From: Mycobacterium sp. DL99
GTDB lineage: Bacteria; Actinomycetota; Actinomycetes; Mycobacteriales; Mycobacteriaceae
Direction: 5' to 3'
Assembly: GCF_004762045.1 (NCBI RefSeq)
Contig: NZ_SJOM01000007.1
Location: 2,136,431 to 2,200,430 of the forward strand
DNA length: 64,000 bases
The position numbers and the translations under genes were made by a program. Below are positions 41,763-51,048 of the stretch, piece after piece. The notes beneath the pieces were generated by a model that was given only the letters and a program-made list of their open reading frames with translations, had not been told where the DNA came from and made no database searches. Numbering within the stretch: position 1 is the stretch's first letter; the number at the start of each line of letters is the position of its first letter.

Positions 41763-42446
41763 CAAGAACGCCTCGCCCCGGTCGAGGATGCTGTCGAGGA
41801 TGTGGTCGAAGTTGCCGTCGTCGGCCATGCCGATTCGGTAGCCACGCCCGGGGATCGACGCGATCAGTGGCATCGCGTCGGCGTCGAGTACCTGTTCCCA
41901 GTACTCGCGGGGGAACTGGTCCTCGGCGGTGCGGCTCTGCAAGCGCTGTAGCACAGCGGAACTGCGTACCAGCACGGAGATGGCCGTATAGGTGTCGAAG
42001 GCCTGTTTGGCAGTGAGTCCGGCCGCCACCAGTGCGGCCACCGGCTGCTCGATCTTCTCCAACGCGGTGCGGGCCGCCGGTACGCCCCGGGTCCCGCGAA
42101 TGAGGATGAGGTCGCACATGATCGGGTTCTCGGTGAACATCGCGCGCATGCGGTGGGCATGGGCGCGCAGGGACTCGCGCCAGGTGGCGGCGTCGATGGA
42201 CAGCACACTGAGGTCATAATCGCGCAGGACGCGCTCGGTCATCGCGTCGAGCAGCTGATCTTTGCGGCGAAAATACCAGTAGATGCTCGTGACGCCGACA
42301 TCGAGATGACGGGCCAGCTGCGGCATGCTGAGGTTGTCGATCGACACCTCGTCGGCGATTTCAAATGCGCCGCGCAGGATTTCGTCGACGCTGATCGACC
42401 CGCGTTCGCGGCGCTGGCGACCGCTGGTGTTCGCGGGCCTGACCAT
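41754..42446 (-). CDS. TetR family regulator, candidate repressor of the island
   Basis: The 230-residue TetR has an N-terminal helix-turn-helix (SVDEILRGAFEIADEVSIDNLSMPQLARHLDVGVTSIYWYFRRKDQLLDAM) and a TetR_C domain of normal length. It follows the P450 gene at 42458 by 11 bp on the same strand, so it is expressed from a promoter that carries island operator site 3. This genetic linkage makes it the best candidate for the protein that binds the nine TTACNGTA-type sites. That is inference from position. Confidence 0.85.
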   Translation of the reverse strand: MVRPANTSGRQRRERGSISVDEILRGAFEIADEVSIDNLSMPQLARHLDVGVTSIYWYFRRKDQLLDAMTERVLRDYDLSVLSIDAATWRESLRAHAHRMRAMFTENPIMCDLILIRGTRGVPAARTALEKIEQPVAALVAAGLTAKQAFDTYTAISVLVRSSAVLQRLQSRTAEDQFPREYWEQVLDADAMPLIASIPGRGYRIGMADDGNFDHILDSILDRGEAFLSR

Positions 42447-42457
42447 TGCATCGTCCT

Positions 42458-43708
42458 TCAGCGGATCGGGTCGAACGTGACGGGTATGGCGGTGGGGGAG
42501 CGGAACGGCTGACCGAAGATGTGCGGGTCGTCCTCGGTGACCAGTTCAAGGTTGCGTACCCGGCCGAGCAGGCTCTCCATTGCCACCCGGGTTTCCATCC
42601 GGGCCAGGTGCAGCCCCATGCAGGTGTGCTCGCCGGCGGCAAAGGTGATGTGCGGTAACCGTTTCCGGAAGATGTCGAATTCCTCGGGCCGTTCCCAGCG
42701 GTTCTCGTCGCGGTTGGCCGACCCCATGCAGACGTCGATCACCGCGCCGGCCGGCAGCGCCACACCGTCAAGCTCGGTGTCCCGGGTGGCCGAGCGTTGC
42801 ACGGTGGTGAGTGGCGTTTCGTAGCGCAAGGCCTCTTCGATGGCCTGGCCGACCAGCTCATGGTCGGCCTGTACCGCGGCGAACTGATCAGGGTGGGTGA
42901 GCAGCAGGTAGATCAGATTGCCCGAGGACCGGTAGGTGGTCTCCAGCCCGGCCGGCAAGAGCAACCGCAGGAACGAATAGATGGCCTCGTCGGTCAGCTT
43001 CTCCCCGTCGATCTCGGCGGTGACGAGGTCGCCGATGATGTCGTCGGTGGGGCGGGAGCGGCGCAGGTCGATCTGGCCGAGGAAATAGTCTTTCAACGCC
43101 GCAGATGCCTCGAAGGCGCGTTTGTACTTCACCGTGTAGCTGATCAGTTCGACGGCCCGTTGCCGGAACCAGGGCAGGTCCTCCTCAGGCAGGCCGAGCA
43201 GCTTGGAGATCACCCGGGTGGGGAATTCGAAGGTGAAGTCGCGCACCAGATCGGCGGTACCGGCTTCGATGAACTCGTCGACCAGGGCCTCGCAGATCGG
43301 GCCGACGATCTCGGGTTCCCAGCGCTGCAGCGAGCGTGACTTGAAGGCGGCCGAGACGAGGTTGCGGTGGTCGCGGTGGGTCTTGCCGTCCATGGCCAGG
43401 ATGGTGGGCCCGATGAACAGCCCGATGGTGTTGTCGTAGATCTTCGAGTTGAACGACTTGCCGTCGCGGAACACGGTGTTGACCGCGTCGAAGGACACCG
43501 CGGCGAATTGGTGTTCTGGCAGTAGCGATTCCGGTGTCTTGGACCAGTCCATCACCGAGCCGCGGAAGACCCCGTGCCGGGCGCGGTGCCGCGCGAAGAT
43601 CGGGTACGGGTCGCGCAGCAGGGTGGCTGTGTCGTCGACCGACTCATCAGCGGTCAGATCCCGCACTTCACTCTCCACAGCCCACCCCACCGTCCGCAAC
43701 GGATCCAC
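42458..43708 (-). CDS. Cytochrome P450 (first of three)
   Basis: The 416-residue P450 has the I-helix LLLPAGLETTYRSSG (A-G-x-E-T), the ExxR helix EEALRYETPL and the heme loop ITFAAGEHTCMGLHLARME with the cysteine ligand. It should hydroxylate a hydrophobic substrate using ferredoxin-delivered electrons. The likely start is GTG 43708 or GTG 43678; neither has a good ribosome site, and island operator site 3 ends 15 bp upstream of 43708. No ferredoxin or reductase gene accompanies it. The TetR gene follows in the same operon. Confidence 0.88.
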   Translation of the reverse strand: MDPLRTVGWAVESEVRDLTADESVDDTATLLRDPYPIFARHRARHGVFRGSVMDWSKTPESLLPEHQFAAVSFDAVNTVFRDGKSFNSKIYDNTIGLFIGPTILAMDGKTHRDHRNLVSAAFKSRSLQRWEPEIVGPICEALVDEFIEAGTADLVRDFTFEFPTRVISKLLGLPEEDLPWFRQRAVELISYTVKYKRAFEASAALKDYFLGQIDLRRSRPTDDIIGDLVTAEIDGEKLTDEAIYSFLRLLLPAGLETTYRSSGNLIYLLLTHPDQFAAVQADHELVGQAIEEALRYETPLTTVQRSATRDTELDGVALPAGAVIDVCMGSANRDENRWERPEEFDIFRKRLPHITFAAGEHTCMGLHLARMETRVAMESLLGRVRNLELVTEDDPHIFGQPFRSPTAIPVTFDPIR

Positions 43709-43722
43709 GATGCTGATGCATA

Positions 43723-43741
43723 TTACTGTAAATCTTACAGT
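43723..43741 (+). promoter_or_regulatory. Island operator, site 3 of 9
   Basis: TTACTGTAAATCTTACAGT contains TACTGTAA-ATC-TTACAGTA, a 19-bp palindrome (43724-43742). It lies in front of the P450-TetR operon, which would give the TetR autoregulation. The SDR gene ends 26 bp away on the other side. Confidence 0.75.
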
Positions 43742-43767
43742 AGTGGAATCTGTGCGGTTCTGGGTGG

Positions 43768-44553
43768 TCAGAGGGGGATCGGGGCTCCATTGGTCATCGA
43801 GGCGATGAAGCCTGCGTCGACCTGGATGTCCTGACCGTTGATCCAGCGCGACTCGGGGGAGGCCAGGAAGGCGATCAGTGGAACCACGTCGTCCACGGTG
43901 GCGTGCCGGCCCACCGTGGCCCGCACCAGGTCGAGGACGTCCTTGCCCATGGTCTGTTCGAAATCGGTCAGGATCGGCGTCTCGACGGGGCCCGGGCTGA
44001 CGGTGTTGACGCGTACCCCGTACTTGGTCCAGGCGGGCCCGGCCACCCGCTTGACGAACAGGATTGCGGCTTGCTTGGAGGTGGTATACACCGGGAAATC
44101 CGGATCTTGTCCGGCCTGCCATTGCACCACCGCGTCTCCATCGGTGAGCTCGAGCAGCCCTTCGAGGATATCGAGGCGTTGTTGCCAGCCCAGGGCAGCG
44201 GTGGACGCCACCGTGACGATCGAGCCGCCGTGGCGGAGCAGCGGCAACATGCCCTCGGCCATGAGCCGCATCCCGAGATAGTTGACCTTGAGGACGTCGG
44301 CCGCAGGTGCGGTGCCCGGAACCCCCGCGACGTGCGCGAGCATGTCCCAGCCGTCCCCGATCTCGCTCAACAGCCGGGCGATGTCACCCGCGTCCCGTAG
44401 GTCGCAGGTGGCGTGCTCCGACGCCGGCGTCTCACTGGCGCGCACATCGACGGCGAGCACGTGGTCGCCGCGTTCGTGGAAATGCGCCGCGGTGGCTGCG
44501 CCGATCCCGGATCCGGCTCCGACGACGACGATTCTGCGTGCGGTTTCCGACAT
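43768..44553 (-). CDS. Short-chain dehydrogenase/reductase
   Basis: The 261-residue classical SDR has cofactor motif VVVGAGSGIGAATAAHF at 8-24, VAGVPG and the catalytic Tyr-x3-Lys in VYTTSKQAAI near 157-166, with VNTVSPGPVETPI and NGQDIQVDAGF at the C-terminus. It probably interconverts an alcohol and ketone in the pathway. The ATG at 44553 follows GAGAGG. It is divergent from the aldehyde dehydrogenase at 44715, with island operator site 4 between them. Confidence 0.9.
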   Translation of the reverse strand: MSETARRIVVVGAGSGIGAATAAHFHERGDHVLAVDVRASETPASEHATCDLRDAGDIARLLSEIGDGWDMLAHVAGVPGTAPAADVLKVNYLGMRLMAEGMLPLLRHGGSIVTVASTAALGWQQRLDILEGLLELTDGDAVVQWQAGQDPDFPVYTTSKQAAILFVKRVAGPAWTKYGVRVNTVSPGPVETPILTDFEQTMGKDVLDLVRATVGRHATVDDVVPLIAFLASPESRWINGQDIQVDAGFIASMTNGAPIPL

Positions 44554-44578
44554 GCGCCGACCTCTCACTGAATGAACG

Positions 44579-44597
44579 ACAGTAAGCATCACTGTAA
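44579..44597 (-). promoter_or_regulatory. Island operator, site 4 of 9
   Basis: On the minus strand this reads TTACAGTGATGCTTACTGT, a copy of the motif with two TTACNGT units 12 bp apart. It lies between the divergent SDR and aldehyde dehydrogenase genes and may control both. Confidence 0.65.
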
Positions 44598-44714
44598 ACA
44601 AATCCGTCCGCCTGGACAATTGCCTACGACCTGCGTGGGCAGTGCTACCGTTAGCCTCCCCGGGACAGATCTCCGGAAGTGAAATGTCCTGTGCCTGGCG
44701 AGGAGACGGATTCG

Positions 44715-46202
44715 ATGAGCGCGATCGAGGAGCGTGCGGCGGTGCGGCCGCAGCGCGACGGTCTGGATGAGCTGCTGGCTGCCCAGCGCAGGTCCTTCAT
44801 CGCCGACGGCCCGCCCGATGTCGCGCTGCGCCGCAACCGCATTGATCGGCTGTTGGCCATGGTCCTGGACAACTCCGAGGAGTTCGTCGCCGCCACCGCG
44901 GCCGACTACGGATCGCGGTCGCGGTCGGCGGCATTCCTCTCCGAGATCATGGGCATGCTCTCCGTCATCGAGCACACCAGGTCGCATATCCCGCAATGGA
45001 TGCGCGCCACGAAGCTGATGCGGGCCGCGCGATTCGCGGGCCTGCGCGCCGAGGTGCTGCCGAGCCCGCTGGGCGTGGTCGGGGTGATCGGTCCGTGGAA
45101 CTTCCCGATCCAGCTGACGGTGCTACCCGCGGCAGCGGCATTCGCAGCGGGTAACCGGGTGATGATCAAGATGTCCGAGGTCACCCTGCGCACCGCGGAG
45201 TTGATGGCGGCGACCGCGCCGAAGTATTTCGACGCCACTGAATTACAGGTCGTGACCGGCGGTCCGGATGCGGCTGCCGAGTTCGCCGGCCTGCCGTTCG
45301 ACCACCTGTTCTTCACCGGCTCGCCCTCGATCGGTGCGCTGGTAGCCCGCGCGGCGTCGGAAAACCTGGTTCCGGTGACGTTGGAGCTGGGCGGCAAGAA
45401 TCCGGTGGTGGTTTCCCCTGGGGCCGACATCGAACGGGCGGCGAGCCGAATCGCCCAGGCGCGCATGGTCAATGGTGGGCAGGTCTGTGTCTGTCCCGAC
45501 TACGTCTTCGTCCCCGATGCTCAGGTGGACCGGTTCGTCACGGTGGCGCGCAAGACATTGACCAATCTGTTTCCCACCATCGTCGACAATCCCGATTACT
45601 GCTCCTCGGTGAACGAGGCCAACTTCGACCGGGTGGTCGGCCTGATCGCCGACGCCCGCGCCCATGGGGCTCGCATCGACTCCGTCGTGCCGGCGGGGGA
45701 GGTGCTGCCCGATCCGGGCTCGCGCAAGATCGCCCCGACCATCGTGCGTGGCGTCGACGACCGGATGCGGATCGCGGGCGAGGAGGTGTTCGGACCGGTG
45801 CTGGTGGTCCGCGGCTACTCCGCGCTCACCGAGGCCATCGACCACATCAACGCCAATCCGTCACCGTTGGTGGCGTACTGGTTCGGCCCCGACGACGCCG
45901 ACTTCCGGAACTTCGTCAGCCACACCCGTAGTGGCGGGGTGGCCCGCAATGACTTTGCCGCGCACATGATTCCGTCGGACGCCCCGTTCGGTGGCGTCGG
46001 GCGCAGCGGGACCGGCGCCTACCACGGCAAGGCCGGCTTCGATACGTTCAGTCACCACCGCTCCGTGGTGGGCAGTGACCTGCCGTTCAGCGTCACCAGC
46101 CAGGCGGCCAGGCCGTTCACCGCGTCGATGCGGGTCACCACCGACCTCGCGCTGCGGCGGGCCCGGAGCCGAACCGCCGCCCGGCTCAAGAAGTTTCGCT
46201 GA
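44715..46202 (+). CDS. Coniferyl-type aldehyde dehydrogenase
   Basis: The 495-residue ALDH has the short N-terminal part and PSPLGVVGVIGPWNFPIQLTVLPAAAAFAAGN typical of the coniferyl aldehyde/fatty aldehyde subgroup, FTGSPSIG, the base Glu in LELGGKNPVVV and the catalytic Cys in NGGQVCVCPDYVFV. A hydrophilic C-terminal extension with basic residues follows. A GAGGAG site precedes the ATG at 44715. It overlaps the convergent FadD gene by 17 bp. It likely acts on a different aldehyde from the first ALDH in the island. Confidence 0.88.
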   Translation: MSAIEERAAVRPQRDGLDELLAAQRRSFIADGPPDVALRRNRIDRLLAMVLDNSEEFVAATAADYGSRSRSAAFLSEIMGMLSVIEHTRSHIPQWMRATKLMRAARFAGLRAEVLPSPLGVVGVIGPWNFPIQLTVLPAAAAFAAGNRVMIKMSEVTLRTAELMAATAPKYFDATELQVVTGGPDAAAEFAGLPFDHLFFTGSPSIGALVARAASENLVPVTLELGGKNPVVVSPGADIERAASRIAQARMVNGGQVCVCPDYVFVPDAQVDRFVTVARKTLTNLFPTIVDNPDYCSSVNEANFDRVVGLIADARAHGARIDSVVPAGEVLPDPGSRKIAPTIVRGVDDRMRIAGEEVFGPVLVVRGYSALTEAIDHINANPSPLVAYWFGPDDADFRNFVSHTRSGGVARNDFAAHMIPSDAPFGGVGRSGTGAYHGKAGFDTFSHHRSVVGSDLPFSVTSQAARPFTASMRVTTDLALRRARSRTAARLKKFR

Positions 46203-47841
46203 CCGCCTGCTCGCGGGCCCATCGGTAGTCAGCCTTGCCGGCCGGGCTGCGCTCGATGACCGGGCGAAACACCACGGCCTTGGGCAGCTTGTAGCGGGCG
46301 ACGGAGGATTCGGCGTGCCGGATGAGCTCTTCGGCTTCCGCTGAGGCGCCATCGGCCAGCGCGACGATAGCCACCACTTCCTGGCCCCAGCGTTCACTGG
46401 GCCGGCCGGTGACCACCACATCCCGCACCGCCGGATGTGAGGCGATCGCGGATTCGACCTCCTCGGCGAAGATCTTCTCCCCACCGGAATTGATCGTCGC
46501 CGAGTCACGGCCGAGCAACTCGATCGCGCCGCTGTCGAGATGGCGGGCGCGGTCACCGGGTGTCGCATAGCGCACGCCGTCGATGACGGGGAAGGTCGCC
46601 GCCGTCTTGGTGGCGTCGCCCTTGTATCCCAGCGGCACGAACCCGCGCTGTGCCAGCCAGCCGAGCCCGTCGTGGCCCGCAGACAAGACCGCGGTGAAAT
46701 CCTCGGCAACCACGCAGGTATCGGGTCCGGCGTTGAAGGTTCCTGTCGACACCGCACCCGGGGCCGACATGTGGCTCATCTGAGCGCCGGTCTCCGATGA
46801 CCCCACCCCGTCGACAACGATGAGGTTGGACTTGGCGTCGATGAGTTGTTGTTTGACGTACGGGGTCAATTGCGCCCCACCGTTGGCCACGACAGACAGG
46901 GAGGACACATCCACCGTGCCGTCCCGCAGGCCGGTCTTGATCGCATCAAGGAGGGGACGCGCCATGGCGTCACCCACCACCGTGGCCACCAGCACCCGCT
47001 CGCGTTCGATGGTGCGGACCACGTCATCAGCATCGAAACGGTCAACCACACTGGGGAATACGACAGTCTGGCCGGTCGTCAGCGCCGTCATCGCACCCCA
47101 TTGGGCGGCGCCGTGAATCAGGGGCGGGAGGATGAGCAGCTTCGTGCCCGGGTTGTCGACCGCACGCCCCACGATCTCCTCGACGGACTGCGCCTTCTCG
47201 CCGGTCACCATGTTGCGGCCGCCGAACGCGGTCATGAAGATGTCGTGCTGCCGCCACAACACCCCCTTGGGCATGCCGGTGGTACCGCCCGTGTATAGCA
47301 CGTAGAGGTCGTCGGGGCTGGGCTCAACCGCGGGTGCCGTCAGCGTCGGGGAGCCGGCGATCGACTCATAATCCACTGCGCCGTAGAGCAGTTCATTGCC
47401 AGAATCGTCAGCGATCTGGATCAGAACCCGGAGTGCCGGCAGATCTCCGAGAATCTCGGCGACCCGCGGTGCGAACGCGGCGTGGTACACGAGCGCAGAG
47501 GCGCCGGAATCGGCCAGCAGATACTGCAATTCGTTCTTGACGTAGCGGTAGTTGACGTTGAACGGGGCGACGCGGGCGCGGAAGGAGCCGAGCAGGGATT
47601 CGACGAACTCGGGGCCGTTGTAGGCGTAGATGCCGAGCAGGTCCTGACCCACCTCGTGGCCGGCCAGCTGACTGCGTTCGGTCCGTGCACCCAGCCCGCG
47701 CGAATGCAGGTACGCCGCCAGCCGATTCGACCGGTCCACGATCTGGCGGTAGGTAAAGCGGCGGTCGCCCTGGACGATCAGTGGGCGGTCTCCGAGGGCG
47801 GTGGCGACGGCCTCAGCGACAGCCGGAACGGTGAACTGCAC
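46186..47841 (-). CDS. Acyl-CoA ligase (FadD family)
   Basis: The 551-residue AMP-forming ligase has P-loop YTGGTTGMPKGVLW near 178-191, the GVGSSETG adenine site near 337, RDSATINSGGEKIFAEEVE near 445 and the catalytic Lys in SPAGKADYRWA near the end. It should activate a carboxylic acid from the island pathway as its CoA thioester. It is the third gene of a Rieske oxygenase-isochorismatase-ligase operon, 19 bp after the isochorismatase-like gene. Start GTG 47841. Confidence 0.88.
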   Translation of the reverse strand: MQFTVPAVAEAVATALGDRPLIVQGDRRFTYRQIVDRSNRLAAYLHSRGLGARTERSQLAGHEVGQDLLGIYAYNGPEFVESLLGSFRARVAPFNVNYRYVKNELQYLLADSGASALVYHAAFAPRVAEILGDLPALRVLIQIADDSGNELLYGAVDYESIAGSPTLTAPAVEPSPDDLYVLYTGGTTGMPKGVLWRQHDIFMTAFGGRNMVTGEKAQSVEEIVGRAVDNPGTKLLILPPLIHGAAQWGAMTALTTGQTVVFPSVVDRFDADDVVRTIERERVLVATVVGDAMARPLLDAIKTGLRDGTVDVSSLSVVANGGAQLTPYVKQQLIDAKSNLIVVDGVGSSETGAQMSHMSAPGAVSTGTFNAGPDTCVVAEDFTAVLSAGHDGLGWLAQRGFVPLGYKGDATKTAATFPVIDGVRYATPGDRARHLDSGAIELLGRDSATINSGGEKIFAEEVESAIASHPAVRDVVVTGRPSERWGQEVVAIVALADGASAEAEELIRHAESSVARYKLPKAVVFRPVIERSPAGKADYRWAREQAVSETS

Positions 47842-47860
47842 GAGTGCTCCTCTTGGGCGG

Positions 47861-48478
47861 TCAGCGCTGCCAGGCGTGCAGCAGGTTGTCGGTGGTGGTG
47901 ATGGTGGCGAGCAAGGACAGTGTGTTGTCGATGACCGCGTCGGAGTAGGCCGTCGGAATACCGGCTACTGCGTCGCGGGGCAGCGCCACCCGGTACCCGG
48001 CGTTGACCGCGTCCATCACCAGGTTGGTGATCGCGATGTTCACCGAGACGCCGACAGCCACGATGGTGCGCACCCCGAGGTTGCGCAGGATCGCGTCCAG
48101 GTCGGTGCCGCCCATCGGCCCCAGACCATGCCAGCGGGACAGCACGAGATCGTCTGGCTCCGGGCCGAATTCGGGTAGCAGCGTGGCGCCGGCGCTGCCG
48201 GGAAGGATGCCGACGTCATTGCGGCCGATGGCGAAGATCTTGGCGTTGTGGTTGGAACCCAGTCCGTCCGGGCGTCGCTGCACCAGACAATGCACCACCC
48301 TGGTCGAGGCGGCCCGCGCTGCCGGCAGGAGCCTGGCGATATTGGGCAGCGCTTCCCGGCGGGCCTCGTCGGCCAGTGCGGCCAGCCCGGCGTCGGGACC
48401 GACCACGGCGCCCTGACATTCCTGGGTGACGATCGCGGTGTGCTCGGGCGCGACCAGTTCGGCCAGGTCGGGCCTCAT
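47861..48478 (-). CDS. Isochorismatase-like hydrolase lacking the catalytic Cys
   Basis: The 205-residue protein has the isochorismatase-like fold: TAIVTQECQGAVVG in place of the usual DxQxxF strand, RVVHCLVQRRPDG and IVAVGVSVNIAITNLVMDAVNAGY. The position of the nucleophilic Cys of amidohydrolase members (GVxTDxCV) is Ala here, as occurs in vinyl-ether-cleaving isochorismatases. Its first strand carries Glu where Asp is usual. Hydrolysis of an ester, amide or enol ether is possible. It is linked to the Rieske gene by a 4-nt ATGA overlap. Confidence 0.8.
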   Translation of the reverse strand: MRPDLAELVAPEHTAIVTQECQGAVVGPDAGLAALADEARREALPNIARLLPAARAASTRVVHCLVQRRPDGLGSNHNAKIFAIGRNDVGILPGSAGATLLPEFGPEPDDLVLSRWHGLGPMGGTDLDAILRNLGVRTIVAVGVSVNIAITNLVMDAVNAGYRVALPRDAVAGIPTAYSDAVIDNTLSLLATITTTDNLLHAWQR

Positions 48479-49491
48479 GAGACGGCGACTGCGTTCTCCA
48501 CGGGCGGGACCTCGTAGAACTGGGTCGCCCACTTACGCATGGCCATATACGGTTTCGCATCGATCTTGGCCAGCGGCGGATGCTCGACGTACCTCTGGTA
48601 GCGCCAGATGTCGCAGTCCTCCCACACGGTTTTGAGGAACTGCTTCTCGACCTGCTTGCGTACCGCGTCGGGCGGGATGTCGGACGTCTCGCCCGCAAGT
48701 TTGGGCCACCAGATCGAATAGAACATGTCCGACACCTCGTCGTCGACCGGTGTGCAGGCGAAGATCAACCGGTGGTTGGACGAGCCCTCGAAAGCGCTCA
48801 TGGCGAAGCCGAGGCCGGAGAAGTGGCTGTGAATCCGCAGTGCCATCTTGTTCGGATCGTCACTGCGGGCGTCGGGCCAGCCCGTCAGGAACCGCCACTC
48901 CTCGTCGACGTGCTCCCAGTGCAGACACACCGGCGTCACGGTGGCGCCGTGGACGTAGCGGAAATGTGAACTGTCCGGGCCGTTCTCGGCCACGATCTGC
49001 GGGTGGACCGGGATTGCGTCGGCCCGGCTGGAGAACTCCGGGTAAGGCCGGTAGTACGCATCCGGATCGGTTTCGAACTGGGGGAACTTGTGAAAGATGT
49101 CGGGCAGTTCCCACTGCGGTTCCGAGCCGGCGGGCTGGTACCACATGAAGATGCAGCCGTACTGCTCCTTGACCGGGTAGGAACGCAGCCGCAGACCGCG
49201 GTTGGGCTTGTCCGGCTGATACGGGATGTAGGTGTTGTTGCCTTCGGGGCCCCAGCGCCAGCCGTGGAACGGGCACTCGACGCAGTCGCCGACGACCTTG
49301 CCGCCGTGGCCGATGTGGGCGCCCAGGTGCTTGCAGTGCGCTTCCAGTACGTGCAGCTCACCGGACTCGTCGCGATAGGCGGCGAGATCCTCGCCGAAGT
49401 ACTTGAGCGATTTCACCTCACCGACCGCGTACTCAGCTGACCACCCGATCATGAACCAGCCGGTTACCTTCCAGGTGAACGGCACTTTCAT
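48475..49491 (-). CDS. Rieske oxygenase, KshA-like
   Basis: The 338-residue terminal oxygenase has the Rieske [2Fe-2S] ligands C53-x-H55 and C73-x2-H76 (CKHLGAH, CPFHGWRW). The mononuclear iron site is NGPDSSHFRYVHG near 168-180 with Asp in VWEDCDIW near 290. It resembles the oxygenase part of 3-ketosteroid 9-alpha-hydroxylase, which hydroxylates steroid-like rings. The reductase partner (KshB type) is not in the window. It is the first gene of an operon with an isochorismatase-like gene and a CoA ligase, preceded by island operator site 5. Confidence 0.9.
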   Translation of the reverse strand: MKVPFTWKVTGWFMIGWSAEYAVGEVKSLKYFGEDLAAYRDESGELHVLEAHCKHLGAHIGHGGKVVGDCVECPFHGWRWGPEGNNTYIPYQPDKPNRGLRLRSYPVKEQYGCIFMWYQPAGSEPQWELPDIFHKFPQFETDPDAYYRPYPEFSSRADAIPVHPQIVAENGPDSSHFRYVHGATVTPVCLHWEHVDEEWRFLTGWPDARSDDPNKMALRIHSHFSGLGFAMSAFEGSSNHRLIFACTPVDDEVSDMFYSIWWPKLAGETSDIPPDAVRKQVEKQFLKTVWEDCDIWRYQRYVEHPPLAKIDAKPYMAMRKWATQFYEVPPVENAVAVS

Positions 49492-49542
49492 GGCCAGCGG
49501 CCTCCCTGCTTCACGGCTCTCACAAAATACGTACGGAAGAGA

Positions 49543-49561
49543 TTACAGTAGCGGTTACCGC
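49543..49561 (+). promoter_or_regulatory. Island operator, site 5 of 9
   Basis: TTACAGTAGCGGTTACCGC matches the motif on the plus strand, 52 bp before the Rieske oxygenase start (minus strand). With site 6 it occupies the 275-bp divergent gap, one operator per promoter. Confidence 0.65.
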
Positions 49562-49640
49562 ATAGAAAGTGGTCAAATCGCGGTCGCGAACCGGTGTGGG
49601 CGCATTCGGTCGGGCGGGGGCTCGTGGGCGCGTTATTGAT

Positions 49641-49672
49641 TATACTGAATAGCTTACGGTAGCGTTTACAAA
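49641..49672 (+). promoter_or_regulatory. Probable -10 element and island operator, site 6 of 9
   Basis: TATACT (49641-49646) is a good -10 hexamer. It is followed by the motif copy TTACGGTAGCGTTTACAAA at 49654-49672. ATACTGAATAGCTTACGGTA and the next bases are nearly identical to the region at 60893-60916. It lies about 95 bp upstream of the P450 at 49767, suggesting repression by occlusion of the transcription start. Confidence 0.65.
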
Positions 49673-49766
49673 AAGTAGGACTGGCCGATCCCCGCCCGGA
49701 CGGGTGACCTGGTCAGGGGTTATGTCGCGGACCGTGACTCGTCACAGAGTCGGAAGAGGATTATCG

Positions 49767-50972
49767 ATGACTGCGGCCACGGTGGTGTTCGACCCGTTCT
49801 CCGAGGACTTCTTCAACAGTCCCTACGAGATGTACCGCCAGATGCGCGTGCATGCACCGGTCTACTACAGCGAGCAGTACGACTTCTACGCGCTGACGCG
49901 TCATGAGGATGTCGCCGCGGCGTTCAAGGACTACGAGACCTACTCCTCGGCCTACGGCGTCGACCTCGCTCAAGTTCGCAAAGGTGATGTCACCGAGCAC
50001 GGTTCGATCATCGCGATGGATCCGCCGGCACACCGGAGGATGCGCAGTCTGCTCAACAAGGTCTTCACGCCGCGCGCTATCCAGTCCCAGCGGGACTTGG
50101 TGAACGGACTGGTCGACAAACACCTTTCGGCCGTGGACCCAGCAGGTTTCGACTTCGTCCAGGACTTCGCAGCCCTTTTTCCCGTCGATGTGATGACCAC
50201 GCTGCAGGGCGTCCCCGACCAGGATCGCCAGCAGGTGCGGCTGTGGATCGACGACCTGCTTCACCGGGACGCGGGACAGATCGAGATGAGTGCGGCCGGG
50301 GTGGAGTCCGCCGTCAACATGGCCGTCTATTACTACCGGCTGATCAAGAAGCGTCGCGAGGATCTCGGCGAGGACTTGCTAAGCAAGCTGATCGAATCCG
50401 AGATCGAACGGGACGACGGTGAGATGTCCCCGCTGACGAACATCGAAATCACCGAATTCGCCACGCTGCTCGGCGGTGCCGGTGCCGAGACGGTGACCAA
50501 GCTGCTCGGCAATGCGGCAGTGGTCTTTGCTCAGTTTCCGGACCAGTGGCAGAAGCTGCTCGAGGACCGTAGCAAGGTGCCGGCGGCGGTCGAGGAACTG
50601 CTGCGCTACGAGGCGCCGGCGCAGTACAACGTGCGCCGCTCGATGCGCGAGGTCGAATTGCACGGGGTGACGATTCCGGCCGGCAAGCCGGTGTTCCTGG
50701 TGGGCGGTTCTGCCAACCGGGATCCTGAAGCGTGGACCGAGCCGGACCGGTTCGACATCGACCGCGATCGATCGCAGGCGCAGAATCTCGGGCTGGGCTA
50801 CGGAATTCACAGCTGCCTGGGTGCGGCGTTGGCGCGTCTGGAAAGCGTGATCGCACTGGACAAGATGCTGGACTTCATGCCGTGCTACGAAGTGGATTAC
50901 GACGCCTGCAAGCGGGTGAACATGCAGAACGTCGCGGGCTGGAGCAACGTGCCGGTGCGCGTGTTGGGCTGA
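49767..50972 (+). CDS. Cytochrome P450 (second of three)
   Basis: The 401-residue P450 has I-helix LLGGAGAETVTKLLG, the ExxR helix VEELLRYEAPAQYNVRR and heme-binding GLGYGIHSCLGAALARLE. A purine-rich AGAGGA lies 13 bp before the ATG; an in-frame start at 49704 would add 21 residues and is less likely. It is followed by a SnoaL-like gene after its own operator, so the two may be separately regulated. Substrate unknown. Confidence 0.9.
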   Translation: MTAATVVFDPFSEDFFNSPYEMYRQMRVHAPVYYSEQYDFYALTRHEDVAAAFKDYETYSSAYGVDLAQVRKGDVTEHGSIIAMDPPAHRRMRSLLNKVFTPRAIQSQRDLVNGLVDKHLSAVDPAGFDFVQDFAALFPVDVMTTLQGVPDQDRQQVRLWIDDLLHRDAGQIEMSAAGVESAVNMAVYYYRLIKKRREDLGEDLLSKLIESEIERDDGEMSPLTNIEITEFATLLGGAGAETVTKLLGNAAVVFAQFPDQWQKLLEDRSKVPAAVEELLRYEAPAQYNVRRSMREVELHGVTIPAGKPVFLVGGSANRDPEAWTEPDRFDIDRDRSQAQNLGLGYGIHSCLGAALARLESVIALDKMLDFMPCYEVDYDACKRVNMQNVAGWSNVPVRVLG

Positions 50973-51008
50973 GTGGCCAACCGGCGGCCGGCATCGTAAC
51001 TGAGGTGC

Positions 51009-51027
51009 TTACCGTATAGTTCGCCGT
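51009..51027 (+). promoter_or_regulatory. Island operator, site 7 of 9 (degenerate)
   Basis: TTACCGTATAGTTCGCCGT keeps the first TTACNGTA unit but has a weak second unit. It lies 22 bp upstream of the SnoaL-like gene start. Confidence 0.45.
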
Positions 51028-51048
51028 AGTCGACCAGGAGGTGACCCG

